From assembly GCA_020631035.1 (NCBI GenBank), contig JAHDIA010000404.1, positions 1 through 5,906 on the forward strand: a stretch of DNA of 5,906 nt. The letters run 5' to 3'. Below the pieces are notes generated by a model. It worked only from the letters and a program-made list of their open reading frames with translations. It searched no databases and was not told the origin of the DNA. This DNA is from Chitinophagales bacterium. GTDB lineage: Bacteria > Bacteroidota > Bacteroidia > Chitinophagales > UBA2359. A program made the translations under genes and the position numbers. Shown here in pieces: positions 3,974-5,906 of the stretch. Position 1 is the first letter of the stretch; each line of letters starts with the position of its first letter.

Positions 3974-5158
3974 ATGAAAGAGGATTTTTTTAAATATTTG
4001 GAAAAGAGCATTGAGCAAGACAATTTGGTCAAAATCACATTGAGTCACTACAAAGGTCGAACACCTGATATGGAGAAGATATTGGTGTATTTGGTGGAGA
4101 TTCGGGGAGAAAAGATGTTGAGTTTTGTATACCGCTTTACGACGCAAGACCACACCAAAAACTTTCCGATTAAGGAAGGCATACAGTTACTTCACGAAAA
4201 TTTGCATCGGGATTTTAAAACGGTCTATCTCAATACCACTGATAAGGACTATCAACTGACCTGGTCGAACCGCAACAAACGTTGGAAGATGCACTTTCAC
4301 AAGCCATCTTCTACCGAAAAACCCAAGCGTACCCACGATAGGGAAAAAAATCGGGTGGTCAAAAGTGAGCAATCTTACCTATATCATTTGGGGATTACGA
4401 CCACAGAGGGAAAGGTCAAAAAAGACAAGAATGATAAGTACAAACAAATCAATAAGTTTATTGAGATCATAGATGCGGTGTTCAAGACCTCTGATGCTTA
4501 TTTGAAACCCGACATCAAGGTAGTCGATATGGGGAGTGGCAAGAGTTATCTGACTTTTGCGCTTTATGACTACTTAGTCAATAAGAGTAAAACACCTGCT
4601 AAAGTGGTTGGGGTCGAACAACGACAAGAGTTGGTGGACTTCTCCAATGAGCTGGCAGAAAAATGTGGGTTTAAGCGGCTAAAATTTGAACAGGGCACCA
4701 TCAAGGATGCCAATACTCGTAGTGCTGATATGGTTGTTGCCCTCCACGCTTGTGATACCGCTACTGATGATGCCATTTTTCAGGCATTAAAGAATGAGGT
4801 GGAAATCATTATTTTGGCTCCATGTTGCCAACATTATGTACGCAAAAACATTCGAGTACCTGAACAACACAAGGCACTCTTTAAGAATGGGATTCACAAG
4901 GAACAAATGTCTGTTTTGTTGACAGATGCCTTGAGGGGTTTGACATTAGAATCTTTTGGGTATAAGACCAAAATTTTTGAATTTATTTCGCCTGAACATA
5001 CCGCCAAAAATGTGATGATTTCCGCAGTTCGCAACAAAAATATGGGATTCAATCAAGATCGTCTAATGGAGATCAACCAAACAAAAATGGAATTTGGGGT
5101 TCCCGATTATTATTTGGATACACTGGTCTTTGGGACGGGTGAAGAGGAGGAAGAATGA
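3974..5158 (+). CDS. Class I SAM-dependent methyltransferase, substrate unknown
   Basis: The product is 394 residues and soluble. The N-terminal 1-110 is a mixed alpha/beta domain I do not recognise, followed by a basic linker (about 108-160, rich in Lys and Arg). The methyltransferase fold starts near 180: motif I VVDMGSGKSYLTF (183-195) for SAM binding, VVGVEQR (211-217) with Glu215 placed to hold the SAM ribose, ALHACDTATDDAI (256-268), and LAPCCQHYV (281-289), a Pro-Cys-Cys motif near the expected active site. The ALHACD and PCC motifs resemble the Methyltransf_32-type group. The basic linker would suit an RNA substrate, but that is inference. An acidic run of five Glu ends the protein, and its AGGAGG-containing codons lie just before the ribD start. 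Overlap with ribD implies translational coupling. Confidence 0.82.
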   Translation: MKEDFFKYLEKSIEQDNLVKITLSHYKGRTPDMEKILVYLVEIRGEKMLSFVYRFTTQDHTKNFPIKEGIQLLHENLHRDFKTVYLNTTDKDYQLTWSNRNKRWKMHFHKPSSTEKPKRTHDREKNRVVKSEQSYLYHLGITTTEGKVKKDKNDKYKQINKFIEIIDAVFKTSDAYLKPDIKVVDMGSGKSYLTFALYDYLVNKSKTPAKVVGVEQRQELVDFSNELAEKCGFKRLKFEQGTIKDANTRSADMVVALHACDTATDDAIFQALKNEVEIIILAPCCQHYVRKNIRVPEQHKALFKNGIHKEQMSVLLTDALRGLTLESFGYKTKIFEFISPEHTAKNVMISAVRNKNMGFNQDRLMEINQTKMEFGVPDYYLDTLVFGTGEEEEE

Positions 5159-5906
5159 CAGAACAAAACCACATTAAATATATGCAACGCTGCCTCGATT
5201 TGGCGGTTAGGGGCTTGGGCAATGCTTCGCCCAATCCGATGGTGGGTTCTGTCATTGTACACAATGAACGCATCATTGGAGAAGGTTACCATAAAATATA
5301 TGGAAGTCACCACGCAGAAGTAAATGCGGTTAATTCGGTTAAAGAGGCAGACCGACACTTATTAAATTCTGCGACCATTTATGTCAGCCTAGAACCTTGT
5401 TCATTTTTTGGAAATACCCCTCCTTGTGTAGATTTAATTTTAAAGTATAAAATTCCCAATGTGGTGGTGGCAACAACCGACCCTCACCCTAAAGTAGCAG
5501 GTGTCAGTTTGGATAAATTGAAGCAAGCTGGACATAGCGTCAGCCTTGGTATTTTAAAGGACGAATCCCTAGAATTGAACAGGCGATTTTTTAGCTGGCA
5601 CTTAAAAAAACGTCCTTACATCATTCTCAAATGGGCAGAGACCAAAGATGGCTACATTGCTCCCGAAGAAGGTCAGCAAAAATGGATCAGCAATGCACTG
5701 ACCAAAAAATTGTCCCACAAATGGCGCGTCGAAGAAGACGCCATTATAGTCGGAACCAATACATTACTAATCGACAACCCTCGCTTGACTGCTAGAGAGT
5801 GGACTGGTAAAAATCCCCTACGAATTGGTTTGGATAGAAGTGGCAAACTTTTGAGAGACTTACACATTTTTGATGAAGAGGCAGAAAGTATTGTATTTAC
5901 TGGGCA
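5155..5906 (+). CDS. ribD: RibD, bifunctional pyrimidine deaminase/reductase (3' end outside window)
   Basis: RibD deaminates 2,5-diamino-6-ribosylamino-pyrimidinone 5'-phosphate, then reduces the ribosyl side chain with NADPH, the second and third steps of riboflavin synthesis in the cytosol. About 250 residues are present. The deaminase domain (1-145) has NASPNPMVGSVIV (23-35), the zinc and proton-shuttle motif HAE (53-55), and EPCSFFGNTPPC (80-91) with zinc ligands Cys82 and Cys91. The reductase domain begins with RPYIILKWAETKDGYIA (153-169) and has WIS (177-179) and the DAIIVGTNTLLIDNPRLTAR signature (195-214). Family members run to about 350 residues, so roughly the last quarter is missing. 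The usual CSH of the zinc loop is CSF here. The start overlaps the methyltransferase stop as ATGA, and AGGAGG (5145-5150) sits four bases upstream, a Shine-Dalgarno-like site unusual in this window. Confidence 0.95.
   Translation, partial: MTEQNHIKYMQRCLDLAVRGLGNASPNPMVGSVIVHNERIIGEGYHKIYGSHHAEVNAVNSVKEADRHLLNSATIYVSLEPCSFFGNTPPCVDLILKYKIPNVVVATTDPHPKVAGVSLDKLKQAGHSVSLGILKDESLELNRRFFSWHLKKRPYIILKWAETKDGYIAPEEGQQKWISNALTKKLSHKWRVEEDAIIVGTNTLLIDNPRLTAREWTGKNPLRIGLDRSGKLLRDLHIFDEEAESIVFTG

Overview
The window looks like chromosomal DNA of a member of the Bacteroidota. Four things point that way: A-rich sequence instead of Shine-Dalgarno sites before most start codons, a candidate TTG/TAnnTTTG promoter, a secreted protein with a Gly-Gln signal-peptide junction, and palindromic intergenic repeats of a kind I recall from this phylum. 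Saprospira-like bacteria are a guess for anything finer. All five protein genes read on the + strand.

Region 1 (1-1740) is the unusual part. A spacer with a palindromic repeat precedes a 253-residue cytosolic protein of unknown function (339-1100). Its stop codon lies inside the first of two 63-nt structured direct repeats (1097-1230). After these come a pair of competing hairpins (1251-1320) and then a tRNA-shaped element in circularly permuted order (1363-1609). The variable loop, T arm, acceptor 3' strand and CCA come first, then a 111-nt insert with a long hairpin, then the acceptor 5' strand and D arm. The two outer flanks pair and close the whole element. Joining the halves across the anticodon loop gives a canonical loop with anticodon GAU (Ile) for three of the possible break points. 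A short perfect hairpin, a conventional tRNA with anticodon CAU (1631-1703) and a strong intrinsic terminator (1705-1739) follow. I see no terminator between the protein gene and 1705, so protein, repeats, permuted tRNA and normal tRNA may form one transcription unit. This is my best candidate for an undescribed system, possibly one concerned with RNA processing, repair or tRNA mimicry.

Region 2 (1807-3854) holds two envelope genes: a signal-peptide protein that resembles an outer-membrane beta-barrel, and an S41-type serine peptidase lipoprotein. A second copy of the palindromic repeat, in opposite orientation, lies between them.

Region 3 (3855-5906) begins with a short spacer holding a direct repeat, a candidate promoter and a 16-nt perfect palindrome. 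A SAM-dependent methyltransferase gene follows and overlaps by four bases (ATGA) the start of ribD, the bifunctional deaminase/reductase of riboflavin synthesis, which runs off the window. These two are probably co-translated. Nothing links regions 2 and 3 functionally to region 1.
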